From the NCBI RefSeq assembly GCF_017897595.1, contig NZ_JAGKIK010000001.1, positions 434,001-498,000 on the forward strand: a stretch of 64,000 nt of DNA. Reading direction: 5' to 3'. The stretch is from Aquimarina sp. U1-2. GTDB taxonomy: Bacteria; Bacteroidota; Bacteroidia; Flavobacteriales; Flavobacteriaceae. The position numbers were made by a program, and so were the translations under genes. Shown in pieces: positions 39,292 to 47,472 of the stretch. Position 1 is the stretch's first letter, and every line of letters begins with the position of its first letter. Below the pieces are notes generated by a model, which saw only the letters and a list, made by a program, of their open reading frames with translations, was not told the DNA's origin and made no database searches.

Positions 39292-40539
39292 ATGAAAACA
39301 TTAATAAAAAGTATATTTATTGCTTCAATTATTATCACGACACACTCTTGTTCTGATGACGATGAAGCGATAGGAGCTACAGGTTCAACAGCCGGAGCTA
39401 CCATAAGAATTGAGGATAGTGAGATTACAGCCTTAGACGCCAATTCAGATTTAACTTTGAATTTGTCAGGCAATAATCAAATCACTAGTATTTCTATAGT
39501 TAAAGAAGGTCAAGAATTTGAAGATGGTGACACTTTTTCTGAAGATGAAAATATAGGTACGGCTACTATATCAGGAGATGTGGCTACTTTTAGCGCATCA
39601 ACTTTATTGCCATTTGTTTTTCCTGGGAAAGAAGAAGGAGATACTAAATCGACAGGAAGTTTTGATTTGGATATTACGTATGAAGGTGGAGAAATTTCTC
39701 CTGCTTTTGTTAGACAAACAGTAACTGTACGAAATGTAACTCAAGTCTCTCAAGAAGTAAAATCTGTAATTGTAAAAGACACTGCAACAAGCGCAATCAA
39801 ATTTGGTGCTTCGACAGGTGTTGCACCTATAGACAGTTTTGTAGTTACGGTAAGGGATCAAAATGGCACTCAACTGGCAGATATCTCTGATCAATTTGAG
39901 ATTAGTAATAATAGAGTAAATGATTCTATAGTAATAGAACGCGAAACTTATATTACTGAATATAATAAAAGTAAAGGAGATACTCTTATATATTCATTTA
40001 CTGCCACTAGTGGTACACTAAGTCAGACAACAGAAACAAAAGTAGCCATAGTACCTCAACCTCTAGGTGAAATCGTTGAAGGTGTATTTGCCAAAGACAC
40101 TACTAGAAACCAATTAAATTTATTAACAGGTGAAACTTCTATTAAAGATGCATTCTCTGGTGACATTGAATTTGTTGGTCCACAAGGTTTTGAGGCGATA
40201 AGCAATACTAATGATGATGGTCAGACGTATACTACTGATATAGAATTTGTAGAATTAAGTATAAATGGTGCAAAAGCCTTTGAAGCCTATAATGATGTAG
40301 AGCAAGCCAAAGAAGATTTTGACGCAGGTACGGCTGTAAGTTCGGTACAAGTGCAGAACGGTGACATTTACGTATATAAAATTACTAGAAATGTTGGAAC
40401 AGCTGAGGAACCTGTAGATAAAGTATTTTATGGCGCTATTCTCGTAAATGAAGTGACTATAACTAACCCATCTGCAGCAGATCCTGGAGTAGAATTCGAT
40501 ATATTGGTTAGGGAAAGTAGTATTATTCCTATGTCTTAA
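39292..40539 (+). CDS. Acidic lipoprotein of SusCD set 2, unknown family
   Basis: 415 residues. Lipobox THSC (Cys20) followed by SDDDE, a surface-export-like acidic stretch. The rest is Thr/Asp-rich, predicted all-beta, with apparent tandem Ig-like segments (SFDLDITYEGGEISPAFVRQ, TLIYSFTATSGTLSQTTETK). No catalytic motif. It takes the same third position as the lipoprotein of set 1 and probably serves the same step, though the two are not obviously homologous. A strong terminator follows. Confidence 0.78.
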   Translation: MKTLIKSIFIASIIITTHSCSDDDEAIGATGSTAGATIRIEDSEITALDANSDLTLNLSGNNQITSISIVKEGQEFEDGDTFSEDENIGTATISGDVATFSASTLLPFVFPGKEEGDTKSTGSFDLDITYEGGEISPAFVRQTVTVRNVTQVSQEVKSVIVKDTATSAIKFGASTGVAPIDSFVVTVRDQNGTQLADISDQFEISNNRVNDSIVIERETYITEYNKSKGDTLIYSFTATSGTLSQTTETKVAIVPQPLGEIVEGVFAKDTTRNQLNLLTGETSIKDAFSGDIEFVGPQGFEAISNTNDDGQTYTTDIEFVELSINGAKAFEAYNDVEQAKEDFDAGTAVSSVQVQNGDIYVYKITRNVGTAEEPVDKVFYGAILVNEVTITNPSAADPGVEFDILVRESSIIPMS

Positions 40540-40558
40540 GCATATAAGCTATCTTTTT

Positions 40559-40588
40559 AAAAAGGTGATCTAATGATCACCTTTTTTT
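40559..40588 (+). terminator. Intrinsic terminator after SusCD set 2
   Basis: AAAAAGGTGATC-TAAT-GATCACCTTTTTTT: a 12-bp perfect stem with U-run, 19 bp past the lipoprotein stop. Confidence 0.88.
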
Positions 40589-40634
40589 ATTTGAAGTATA
40601 AAGAACCCTTCACATTTTATATATCTTTATCCAC

Positions 40635-40757
40635 ATGAAATTAATATTAAGAATTTTAAAAATCACATCACAGGGTGGAGCGTTAAAAAAATATTTAGTA
40701 AACATTTTTAGCGAACTAGCCAGGTGGCGGGCAGGATTTAAAATTCTAAATGTATGA
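40635..40757 (+). CDS. Possible small basic protein (40 residues)
   Basis: ATG at 40635 to TGA at 40755-40757. The product starts MKLILRILKITSQGGALKKY and ends RAGFKILNV; it is basic and amphipathic. A near-consensus -7 box (TATCTTTA, 40622-40629) lies just upstream, which would make the mRNA almost leaderless. No family recognised and no homology tested; it could be a chance frame. Confidence 0.25.
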   Translation: MKLILRILKITSQGGALKKYLVNIFSELARWRAGFKILNV

Positions 40758-40785
40758 ACGGAGTGGTTACAAGGTTTCTCAACCT

Positions 40786-40803
40786 ACCTGCCGCCAGGCA
40801 GGT
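40786..40803. repeat. REP-like palindrome
   Basis: ACCTGCC-GCCA-GGCAGGT, 7-bp stem. GC-rich against an AT-rich background; CCTGCC/GGCAGG palindromes of this kind are common intergenic repeats in Flavobacteriia. Confidence 0.6.
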
Positions 40804-40847
40804 TTCATAATCAATTTATTAACATATAACTACTAAAATTTAAACAT

Positions 40848-41582
40848 GTGAAAGAAGAATCCTTAATTTTTGGCATTAGAGCAATCATCGAAGCTATTAC
40901 AGCCGGAAAAACTATAGACAAACTGTTTGTTCAAAAAGGACTGCAAGGTGTTTTAGCAAAAGAATTAACTGCGCTAGCAAGACAACGAAATATAACGATT
41001 ACTTATGTGCCTAATGAAAAATTAAATCGATTAACTCGTAAAAATCATCAAGGTGCAGTAGCCTATACTTCTCCTATCGATTATTATAAATTAGAAGATC
41101 TTGTTCTTAACGTAGTTGAATCTGGCGATATACCTTTATTTTTAATATTAGATCAGCTTTCTGATGTACGTAATTTCGGAGCTATTATTAGAACTGCTGA
41201 GTGCACTGGAGTTCACGGAATTATTATACAAAAGAAAGGAGGTGCCCCAGTTAATGCAGATACTATCAAAACTTCTGCTGGTGCAGTATTTCAGGTTCCA
41301 ATCTGCAAAGTTGATCATATCAAAGATGCTATGTTTTATTTACAGGCTTCTGGAGTCCAGGTTATCGCTGCTACAGAAAAAGCAACCGATACCATTTATG
41401 CTACCGATTTGAGAATACCTACAGCCATTATCATGGGGAGTGAGGGTAAGGGCATATCTAATTCTGTTTTAAAATTAGCAGATAAGCGAACAAAACTACC
41501 TCTTTTTGGAACTATTGGTTCGCTTAATGTTTCAGTTGCTTGTGGAGTCTATTTGTATGAAGTGATAAGACAACGATTGTAA
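40848..41582 (+). CDS. rlmB: 23S rRNA (guanosine-2'-O-)-methyltransferase RlmB
   Basis: 244 residues, SPOUT (TrmH) family. It methylates G2251 (E. coli numbering) in the P-loop of 23S rRNA. The N-terminal substrate-binding domain (LIFGIRAIIEAITAGKTIDK) is followed by motif 1 LDQLSDVRNFGAIIRTAECT, motif 2 IIMGSEGKGISNSVLKLADK and motif 3 PLFGTIGSLNVSVACGVYLY, with the knot residues intact. The start is GTG; the ATG two bases earlier is out of frame. Convergent with the rhomboid gene, only 10 bp apart. Confidence 0.95.
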   Translation: MKEESLIFGIRAIIEAITAGKTIDKLFVQKGLQGVLAKELTALARQRNITITYVPNEKLNRLTRKNHQGAVAYTSPIDYYKLEDLVLNVVESGDIPLFLILDQLSDVRNFGAIIRTAECTGVHGIIIQKKGGAPVNADTIKTSAGAVFQVPICKVDHIKDAMFYLQASGVQVIAATEKATDTIYATDLRIPTAIIMGSEGKGISNSVLKLADKRTKLPLFGTIGSLNVSVACGVYLYEVIRQRL

Positions 41583-41592
41583 CCCTTACTTT

Positions 41593-42339
41593 TTAGTCAG
41601 TTTCTTTTGACTTTTTAGAATTGGCTTTGTAATTGTAGATGATCTCAATATCAATAGAATTTTCTTCTTTTTCTATAGGTTTGCTTTCTATAAAATTTCC
41701 GTTTTCATCAAAATGCTTTAAAAACTCATCTTCCTCAGGATTATAATCAGGTGATTGCCAATTATACCTCTCGGGTTTTGCGACGCCTTTTCGTATTAGA
41801 AATGCTAAGCATGTTCCTACAACTAATCCAGACAGGTGACCTTCCCAAGAAATTTTGGGGTCAATAGGCAAAATATACCAAATTAAACTTCCGTAAATAA
41901 ATACCACTATAAAAGATAAAGCAATTAATCGAAAATGCTTTGCAACAATACCTTTAAAAAAAAGAAAACCAAATAACATATACACTACTCCGCTGGCACC
42001 AATGTGATTTGCTGGCCTACCTAATAACCAGGTAACTGCTCCCGTTAACAGTAGGCCGATAATTAAAACTTTAAAAGCGTTTGATTGATAGAAATAAAAT
42101 AAAGCTGCAGATAGAATAAGTAAGGGTAGCGTATTGTGCCATAAGTGCGTAAGATCGGCATGAATAAATGGAGAAAATAATATACCTCTTAACCCCTCCA
42201 AAGTTCTTGGTAACACTCCGTAATCACTAAAATTGAAACCGAAACGTATTTCGATCCAAAAAATGATCCAGATACTTAGTACAAAAAGTATGGGATACCC
42301 TATTACACCTGTATTAAAATTAAAATCTTCAGTTTTCAT
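41593..42339 (-). CDS. Rhomboid-family intramembrane serine protease
   Basis: 248 residues, about six membrane segments in residues 12-183. Catalytic Ser116 in GASG (114-117) and His168 in WEGHLSG are present, as is the conserved HLWHN (65-69). It cleaves membrane proteins within the bilayer; its substrates are unknown. A 65-residue acidic, Lys-rich cytoplasmic tail follows the last helix. Start ATG gives MKTEDFNFNTGVIGYPILF. Confidence 0.93.
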   Translation of the reverse strand: MKTEDFNFNTGVIGYPILFVLSIWIIFWIEIRFGFNFSDYGVLPRTLEGLRGILFSPFIHADLTHLWHNTLPLLILSAALFYFYQSNAFKVLIIGLLLTGAVTWLLGRPANHIGASGVVYMLFGFLFFKGIVAKHFRLIALSFIVVFIYGSLIWYILPIDPKISWEGHLSGLVVGTCLAFLIRKGVAKPERYNWQSPDYNPEEDEFLKHFDENGNFIESKPIEKEENSIDIEIIYNYKANSKKSKETD

Positions 42340-42473
42340 ATCCCTTATAATAAATATATCAAAAACAATTCCAAAAGTCTTTATTCAGAAAAATTGACAG
42401 TTCTCCTCTCTATTTAACTTTATTATTTTAATATTATAAGAGTTATCTATCCTATTCTGTTTGTAAAGCTTTG

Positions 42474-42481
42474 TAACTTTG
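42474..42481 (+). promoter_or_regulatory. -7 box of rarA
   Basis: TAACTTTG fits TAnnTTTG and ends only 5 bp before the rarA ATG, so the mRNA would be leaderless or nearly so. The -33 element is unclear. Confidence 0.5.
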
Positions 42482-42486
42482 TACAT

Positions 42487-43770
42487 ATGGATTCAAATAA
42501 ACCACTTGCAGAAAGAATACGACCTTCATCTTTGCTATCGTATTTAAGTCAGGAACACCTGGTAGGAAAAAATGGTTCGCTGACACAACTTATTCAAAAA
42601 GGTAGTATTCCATCTTTAATTTTATGGGGACCACCAGGAGTTGGTAAAACGACTTTAGCACATATTATTGCTCAAGAATCGCAACGCCCTTTTTATACAC
42701 TAAGTGCTATAAACAGCGGTGTAAAAGATGTACGAGAGGTGATTGAAAAGGCAAAACAGAGCGGAGGCTTATTTACTGCGAAGAATCCCATACTATTTAT
42801 CGATGAGATACATCGTTTTAGTAAATCGCAACAAGATTCTTTATTAGCCGCTGTAGAAAGAGGTTGGGTTACCCTTATCGGAGCAACCACCGAAAACCCA
42901 AGTTTTGAAGTTATTCCTGCATTATTATCGAGGTGCCAGGTGTATATTTTAAATCCTTTTAATAAAGACGATTTAGAAGCTTTACTTCAAAGAGCAATAC
43001 AAGAAGATGAGTATTTAAAATCAATACCTATTGAGCTTAAAGAAACTGACGCCTTATTAAGGCTTAGCGGTGGCGATGCAAGAAAATTGTTGAATATTTT
43101 TGAACTCGTAGTTTCGAGCCAGGAACAAAATAGTGTAATTATCACGAATGATCTTGTATTAAAGCAAGTACAACAAAATACGGTACGATACGATAAGACG
43201 GGAGATCAACATTATGATATTATTTCTGCGTTTATAAAATCTATTCGAGGAAGCGACCCCAATGCCGCAGTTTATTGGCTGGCACGAATGACTGAAGGAG
43301 GAGAGGATCTCAAATTTATTGCACGACGTATGATTATTTTAGCTTCTGAAGATATCGGCAATGCCAATCCGACTGCTTTGATATTGGCTAATAACACATT
43401 TCAGGCTGTAACTACTATTGGATATCCCGAAGCCCGGATAATTTTGAGTCAGTGCGCTGTATATTTAGCTACTTCATCAAAAAGCAATGCGTCGTATTTG
43501 GCTATCAATAAAGCGCAACAACTCGTCAAAGAAACCGGAGATCTATCGGTACCGCTATCGATTCGTAATGCACCAACAAAACTAATGAAAGAGCTTGGAT
43601 ATGGTGAAGATTACCAGTACGCTCACAATCACGAACAAAATTTTGCAAATCAGGAATTTTTACCTGAAAAGATTAAAAACACAAAACTTTATGAGCCTGG
43701 TGATAATCAACGCGAAAACGCATTAAGAACTTTTCTTAAATCCAGGTGGGGTGAGAAATATGGGTATTAG
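42487..43770 (+). CDS. rarA: Replication-associated recombination protein A (AAA+ ATPase)
   Basis: 427 residues, RarA/MgsA/WRNIP1 family acting at stalled replication forks. Walker A GPPGVGKTT (48-56), Walker B FIDEIHRF (104-111), sensor 1 TENPSF (135-140), then the C-terminal tetramerisation part with KSIRGSDPNAAVYWLARMTE and RRMIILASEDIGNANPTAL, which separates RarA from RuvB and clamp loaders. Ends 15 bp from a convergent gene. Confidence 0.95.
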   Translation: MDSNKPLAERIRPSSLLSYLSQEHLVGKNGSLTQLIQKGSIPSLILWGPPGVGKTTLAHIIAQESQRPFYTLSAINSGVKDVREVIEKAKQSGGLFTAKNPILFIDEIHRFSKSQQDSLLAAVERGWVTLIGATTENPSFEVIPALLSRCQVYILNPFNKDDLEALLQRAIQEDEYLKSIPIELKETDALLRLSGGDARKLLNIFELVVSSQEQNSVIITNDLVLKQVQQNTVRYDKTGDQHYDIISAFIKSIRGSDPNAAVYWLARMTEGGEDLKFIARRMIILASEDIGNANPTALILANNTFQAVTTIGYPEARIILSQCAVYLATSSKSNASYLAINKAQQLVKETGDLSVPLSIRNAPTKLMKELGYGEDYQYAHNHEQNFANQEFLPEKIKNTKLYEPGDNQRENALRTFLKSRWGEKYGY

Positions 43771-43785
43771 CAATATCTGATAATG

Positions 43786-44622
43786 TTACCGTCTGGCAAA
43801 AGTGTCGAGAATTATCTTTTGAGTAGCAGGATTAATCCTCTCTAAAATAAAATTTCCAAAACTATCAAAATGTCCACTACCGCTCCAGTCCCCTCCTTCT
43901 ACCAGATACGTGTTATCTCTTTTAAGTTTATAGATCTTAGCACTAGAAATTGTACTTTCCTTTAGATTTTCCAAAAGCTCGAATCCGTATTCTTTTTTCT
44001 CAAATACGTACTCCTTATCATTTAATATAAAGGTCTTAGAATTGGAATCTTCCACCTTTAACTCCTGTGATGTTATGGGAGCTTTGCGTAATGCCTCACC
44101 TTTTTGAGCAGGCTGCATTGAAGTCGATGGTTTTTCTTTTAAAGGAATAGGAGTTACTTGAACTATATTATTTTCGCTCCCTTCTCCTGCCCCATTGTAT
44201 TGGTAATTCAAATTTTGAATATCCTTAAATGCATCTCGTAATGCTTCTTGATACGCTTTTTTAAAATCTTTCTCCCTACTTGTACCAACAGATGATAGAA
44301 ATACAACGTTGCCCTGACAGTCGGTTAATTCTATCATCAATTTACTTACAAAAAGGCTAGATTTTTTCTTTAGGTCTACCAATAAACCCTTGCAACTATT
44401 TTCTGCCAGATCATTTGGCATATCTTTACCTCTCACATATGCATTAAAACCATATTTATTAAATAAAAACTGAGTTAAAGAATTGAGTTGATAGGCATCT
44501 TCTTTTGTTAGAAACTCGAAGCTTTTAGGTATTACAATATATTTAAAATCATTTATACTTTTTTGGGCAAAAACACCCAGACTAAAAAAGGTTAGTGTAA
44601 CAACAAAAAGAAATCGAATCAT
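43786..44622 (-). CDS. Secreted protein of unknown function
   Basis: 278 residues. Signal peptide 1-19 (SLGVFA-QKS). Residues 20-125 contain a compact domain with KYIVIPKSFEFL, LTQFLFNKYGFNAYV and KSSLFVSKLMIELTDCQGNV, ending in a helix of the kind found in periplasmic or lipoprotein-associated proteins; a Pro/Ser/Lys linker follows, then a C-terminal part with YLVEGGDWSGSGHFDSFGNF. No enzyme motif. It is 6 bp downstream of the DUF5723 gene, so the two are probably co-expressed. Confidence 0.75.
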   Translation of the reverse strand: MIRFLFVVTLTFFSLGVFAQKSINDFKYIVIPKSFEFLTKEDAYQLNSLTQFLFNKYGFNAYVRGKDMPNDLAENSCKGLLVDLKKKSSLFVSKLMIELTDCQGNVVFLSSVGTSREKDFKKAYQEALRDAFKDIQNLNYQYNGAGEGSENNIVQVTPIPLKEKPSTSMQPAQKGEALRKAPITSQELKVEDSNSKTFILNDKEYVFEKKEYGFELLENLKESTISSAKIYKLKRDNTYLVEGGDWSGSGHFDSFGNFILERINPATQKIILDTFARR

Positions 44623-44628
44623 AACTGT

Positions 44629-46035
44629 TTATAGTATAAAATTAAAACCAAATTGCATAGATACTCCTCTTGCCTTTGCAAGATTAGCATACTCTAGTAT
44701 ATTATTAGTCGAAATATAAAAATTAATTTTTTGAATATGGCTGGAAATTAAAAATCCTACGTTATACAATGAATACTCATCTATTGTATATGCAATTTTT
44801 GTTCTTAAAAAATTAAACCACCGTTTGTAATAAAATACAGAAGCCGCATATTGAGGTCTTTTAGGCCTAAATTGTGTGAACAATTGTAGTCCAAAGGCGT
44901 CTTGATACGGCGGACTTTCTCCTGCAATGCAATAATAGCATGTACCATCATCATATTTATTAAACGAATATTTGATAGAACCGTTTAATTTTAAAGGGCG
45001 CATGGTAAGATAATTAGTTCGCAATGTATCCAAAGGAACGGCCTCTTCCAGTTCTTCAAGAAAGTTTTCAGGATCCTGTCCAGAGAATTGAATAGGAGTT
45101 TCGAAACCTTCAAAAACATAATTTCCGCGAGCGCTATAAGTTTCTATATCCTTTGTATAGTATACCAAACCTAAATCATTAAAACTTCCGGTAATCGAGA
45201 GTTGATCGTTAATCATATGTGTAAAACCAGCGTCAAGTCCAATACCCAGATTACCCCCGAGCAACGCTCTTCCCAAAAGTTTATTTATGCCTTCTTTAAT
45301 TTCTGCTGAAGTTGATTCTGCTTCAATTTCTCTAAGCGAAGATATTCCAGAAGAACGCACAATTACATCTGCGTTACTAATGATGTGTTGGTAAACGTTA
45401 TTTCCTTGAGGGGTTTCTACGGTGGTGAATGTACCACTATTTCTTGCACTTCGAAGATGCAGCATACTGGAATAGAGTTTGGCTCTCGCTCCAAACGTAA
45501 AATTTTTACTCACTTTTTTAGAGTACCCAAAATGATATGTCATTAATAATTCTCCTGAGCCACTTATATTAGAGAGTTTAAACGGCTGATTAATGAAATC
45601 CTGATTACCTTGATATGCCAAAACGGCAAAATCTTTTGGAAAATATCCAATAAAATCCAATTCTTGATATATCCCAGCCGAATAATAAATATTTTCATTC
45701 CTTTTATTTCTCCAACCTATAGTTAAAATTTCAAGCTGTTGTGTGAACGTTAGGTAATCCTTACTTGAAAGTTGTGCGAGCGTGATTTCTATTTTTTCGT
45801 TGATATTTCTACCATCATCTGCAAAAACATCGTGTAATGATGCACCTCTAAGTCCACCGTTGATATGAAATTGAGATAATAATGGAAGTCCAGCATGAAA
45901 TTTAAAATTAGTATTGGCACCAGGATTGAGTAACAAGGCTTGAGGCACATCAACAAAATCATACAAAAGTTCTTTGTTTTGAGAATTTAAGAGGAAGCCA
46001 TATAACAAAAAAATCAAACATATAATACCTTTCAT
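44629..46035 (-). CDS. DUF5723-family outer-membrane beta-barrel-like protein
   Basis: 468 residues. Signal peptide 1-18 (LLNSQ-NKE). The body starts DFVDVPQALLLNPGANTNFK and consists of repeated beta strands (YHFGYSKKVSKNFTFGARAK, LGIGLDAGFTHMINDQLSIT) ending in an aromatic-poor FGFNFIL strand, as in Bacteroidota DUF5723 barrels. A CYYC motif (TCYYCIAGES) is unusual for a barrel. Function unknown. First of a leftward pair with the secreted protein gene. Confidence 0.82.
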   Translation of the reverse strand: MKGIICLIFLLYGFLLNSQNKELLYDFVDVPQALLLNPGANTNFKFHAGLPLLSQFHINGGLRGASLHDVFADDGRNINEKIEITLAQLSSKDYLTFTQQLEILTIGWRNKRNENIYYSAGIYQELDFIGYFPKDFAVLAYQGNQDFINQPFKLSNISGSGELLMTYHFGYSKKVSKNFTFGARAKLYSSMLHLRSARNSGTFTTVETPQGNNVYQHIISNADVIVRSSGISSLREIEAESTSAEIKEGINKLLGRALLGGNLGIGLDAGFTHMINDQLSITGSFNDLGLVYYTKDIETYSARGNYVFEGFETPIQFSGQDPENFLEELEEAVPLDTLRTNYLTMRPLKLNGSIKYSFNKYDDGTCYYCIAGESPPYQDAFGLQLFTQFRPKRPQYAASVFYYKRWFNFLRTKIAYTIDEYSLYNVGFLISSHIQKINFYISTNNILEYANLAKARGVSMQFGFNFIL

Positions 46036-46167
46036 CTGTTTAAAAATTTGTAATTCAATGAAAAATAAGTAATTACAAAATTATAAACAGATGTAACCAC
46101 TTCGTTTTCGCACAAACTTATTTTAAATATATTGGTAGGGGTATGCTGAAAAAAGTTTATGCTCATT

Positions 46168-46743
46168 TCATAATTCGTAAGTAATGAAATACGTTCCTTT
46201 TGACTTCAACTCTAAGACACCACTTAAAGAAACATTAACATTTTGTACCCGTATCTCGGTAATTAATTTTGTAGCGGCACTTAGAGTTGTAATATCGCTC
46301 TTATCCAATAGAATTACTTCGCTTGTTAACACAGGATCTGTGTTAGATCCCTCGCCTGCGCTCGCAACTACAGTGTATGATGAACCGATTCTTTGATTGG
46401 AATCATTTAAAAACCCAAAACTAAAGGTAAACTCTCGTTCAATAGTATTGCGAAATTCAAAAGAAAGTATGACTTGCTCTAGATTTTCGACTACAAAATC
46501 TGTGCCTAGTAAATCATAATTAAGAGTATCGCTAATAACGACTTCTGGTAAAGTTACTGTAGGAGGAATACTAGAATCTATGAATTGGCTTGTATCAAAC
46601 TTAGAGTAAATAAAATCTACCTCGTATACAGGAGTCAGAACTACGTCTTCTATTTGATCAAAATCCACATCTTTTACACACGCAACGATACATGCAAAAA
46701 AACCTATACAATAAAAGAATGTGCATACTTTCTTTAATTTCAT
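46168..46743 (-). CDS. Small lipoprotein of unknown function
   Basis: 191 residues. Lipobox CIVAC (Cys22). The mature part is beta-rich, with EQVILSFEFRNTIEREFTFS and ITEIRVQNVNVSLSGVLELK, possibly one Ig-like domain. It ends GTYFITYEL. Family not recognised. Its own -7 box (46766-46773) precedes it; the gap to the DUF5723 gene downstream is 132 bp. Confidence 0.75.
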   Translation of the reverse strand: MKLKKVCTFFYCIGFFACIVACVKDVDFDQIEDVVLTPVYEVDFIYSKFDTSQFIDSSIPPTVTLPEVVISDTLNYDLLGTDFVVENLEQVILSFEFRNTIEREFTFSFGFLNDSNQRIGSSYTVVASAGEGSNTDPVLTSEVILLDKSDITTLSAATKLITEIRVQNVNVSLSGVLELKSKGTYFITYEL

Positions 46744-46765
46744 AAAAGGGTAGAAATATTTTCAA

Positions 46766-46773
46766 CAAAAGTA
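46766..46773 (-). promoter_or_regulatory. -7 box of the small lipoprotein gene
   Basis: Minus strand TACTTTTG fits TAnnTTTG, 22 bp upstream of the start. No TTTG at the expected -33 distance. Confidence 0.45.
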
Positions 46774-46785
46774 CAAATTTTTGAT

Positions 46786-47472
46786 TCAAAGATACTTCGT
46801 AATCTCACTTAAAGATGAAACCTGTAGATTGTTTAAAGGCAGCTCTGTTTGATGATAGTTAAAACATATCGTTTGTAAGCCTACTGCCTGGGCACCTAAA
46901 ATATCTGCCTCGTAATTATCGCCAATCATCACACTATTTTCTACTGCCGCTCCAGAGATTTTGATGGCATGTTCAAAGATTATCGGGTTAGGTTTTTTTA
47001 CTCCGGTTTCTTCACTATTAGTCACAGTCGTAAAAAATTCTTTGATCCCCGATCTTTCTAATTTGTTATTTTGAACTTCTCTAAAGCCATTAGTAATAAT
47101 ATGTAATGTGTACAGGGGCTTGAGATATTCTAATAACCCTAATGCTCCATCAATCAAATGATTATGAAGAGGCAAAAAAGCGATGTAGTCTTGAGCCATA
47201 CTGTCTATAAGATCTAGAGCGTACTCTTTTCCTAAAGCGTCGAATGCTTGGATAAGTCGTTGACGCCTAAGTTCTTCTTTGGTCACTTTTTCTTCTCTAT
47301 AAAGTTTCCAGTACCTTAAATTAATAGGTTGATATACTTGCAAGAAAGAAACAAGGTCCAGTTTAATTTCAAATTTCTTAAATAATCTATCAAAAGCTAG
47401 TGATGAGTTTTTATCAAAATCCCATAAGGTATGATCAAGATCAAAAAAAATATGTTTAATGCTACTATTCAT
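46786..47472 (-). CDS. yjjG: HAD-superfamily pyrimidine nucleotidase (YjjG family)
   Basis: 228 residues. HAD motif I DLDHTLWDF with Asp11 and Asp13, motif II IITNG, motif III Lys in TGVKKPNPIIF, and motif IV GDNYEADILGA. YjjG-type enzymes dephosphorylate non-canonical pyrimidine nucleotides for housecleaning. The start overlaps the end of the upstream deacetylase-like gene by 8 bp, indicating coupled translation. Confidence 0.92.
   Translation of the reverse strand: MNSSIKHIFFDLDHTLWDFDKNSSLAFDRLFKKFEIKLDLVSFLQVYQPINLRYWKLYREEKVTKEELRRQRLIQAFDALGKEYALDLIDSMAQDYIAFLPLHNHLIDGALGLLEYLKPLYTLHIITNGFREVQNNKLERSGIKEFFTTVTNSEETGVKKPNPIIFEHAIKISGAAVENSVMIGDNYEADILGAQAVGLQTICFNYHQTELPLNNLQVSSLSEITKYL

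Larger units (their letters stand above)
40540..40847. other. Spacer between SusCD set 2 and rlmB
   Basis: 308 bp: terminator (40559-40588), a possible 40-codon gene (40635-40757) and a palindromic REP-like sequence (40786-40803). Nothing else recognised. Confidence 0.6.

Noticed and set aside
28029..40539. A complete polysaccharide utilisation locus.
   Set aside because: Only the SusCD uptake parts are present; no carbohydrate-active enzyme or sensor gene lies within the window.
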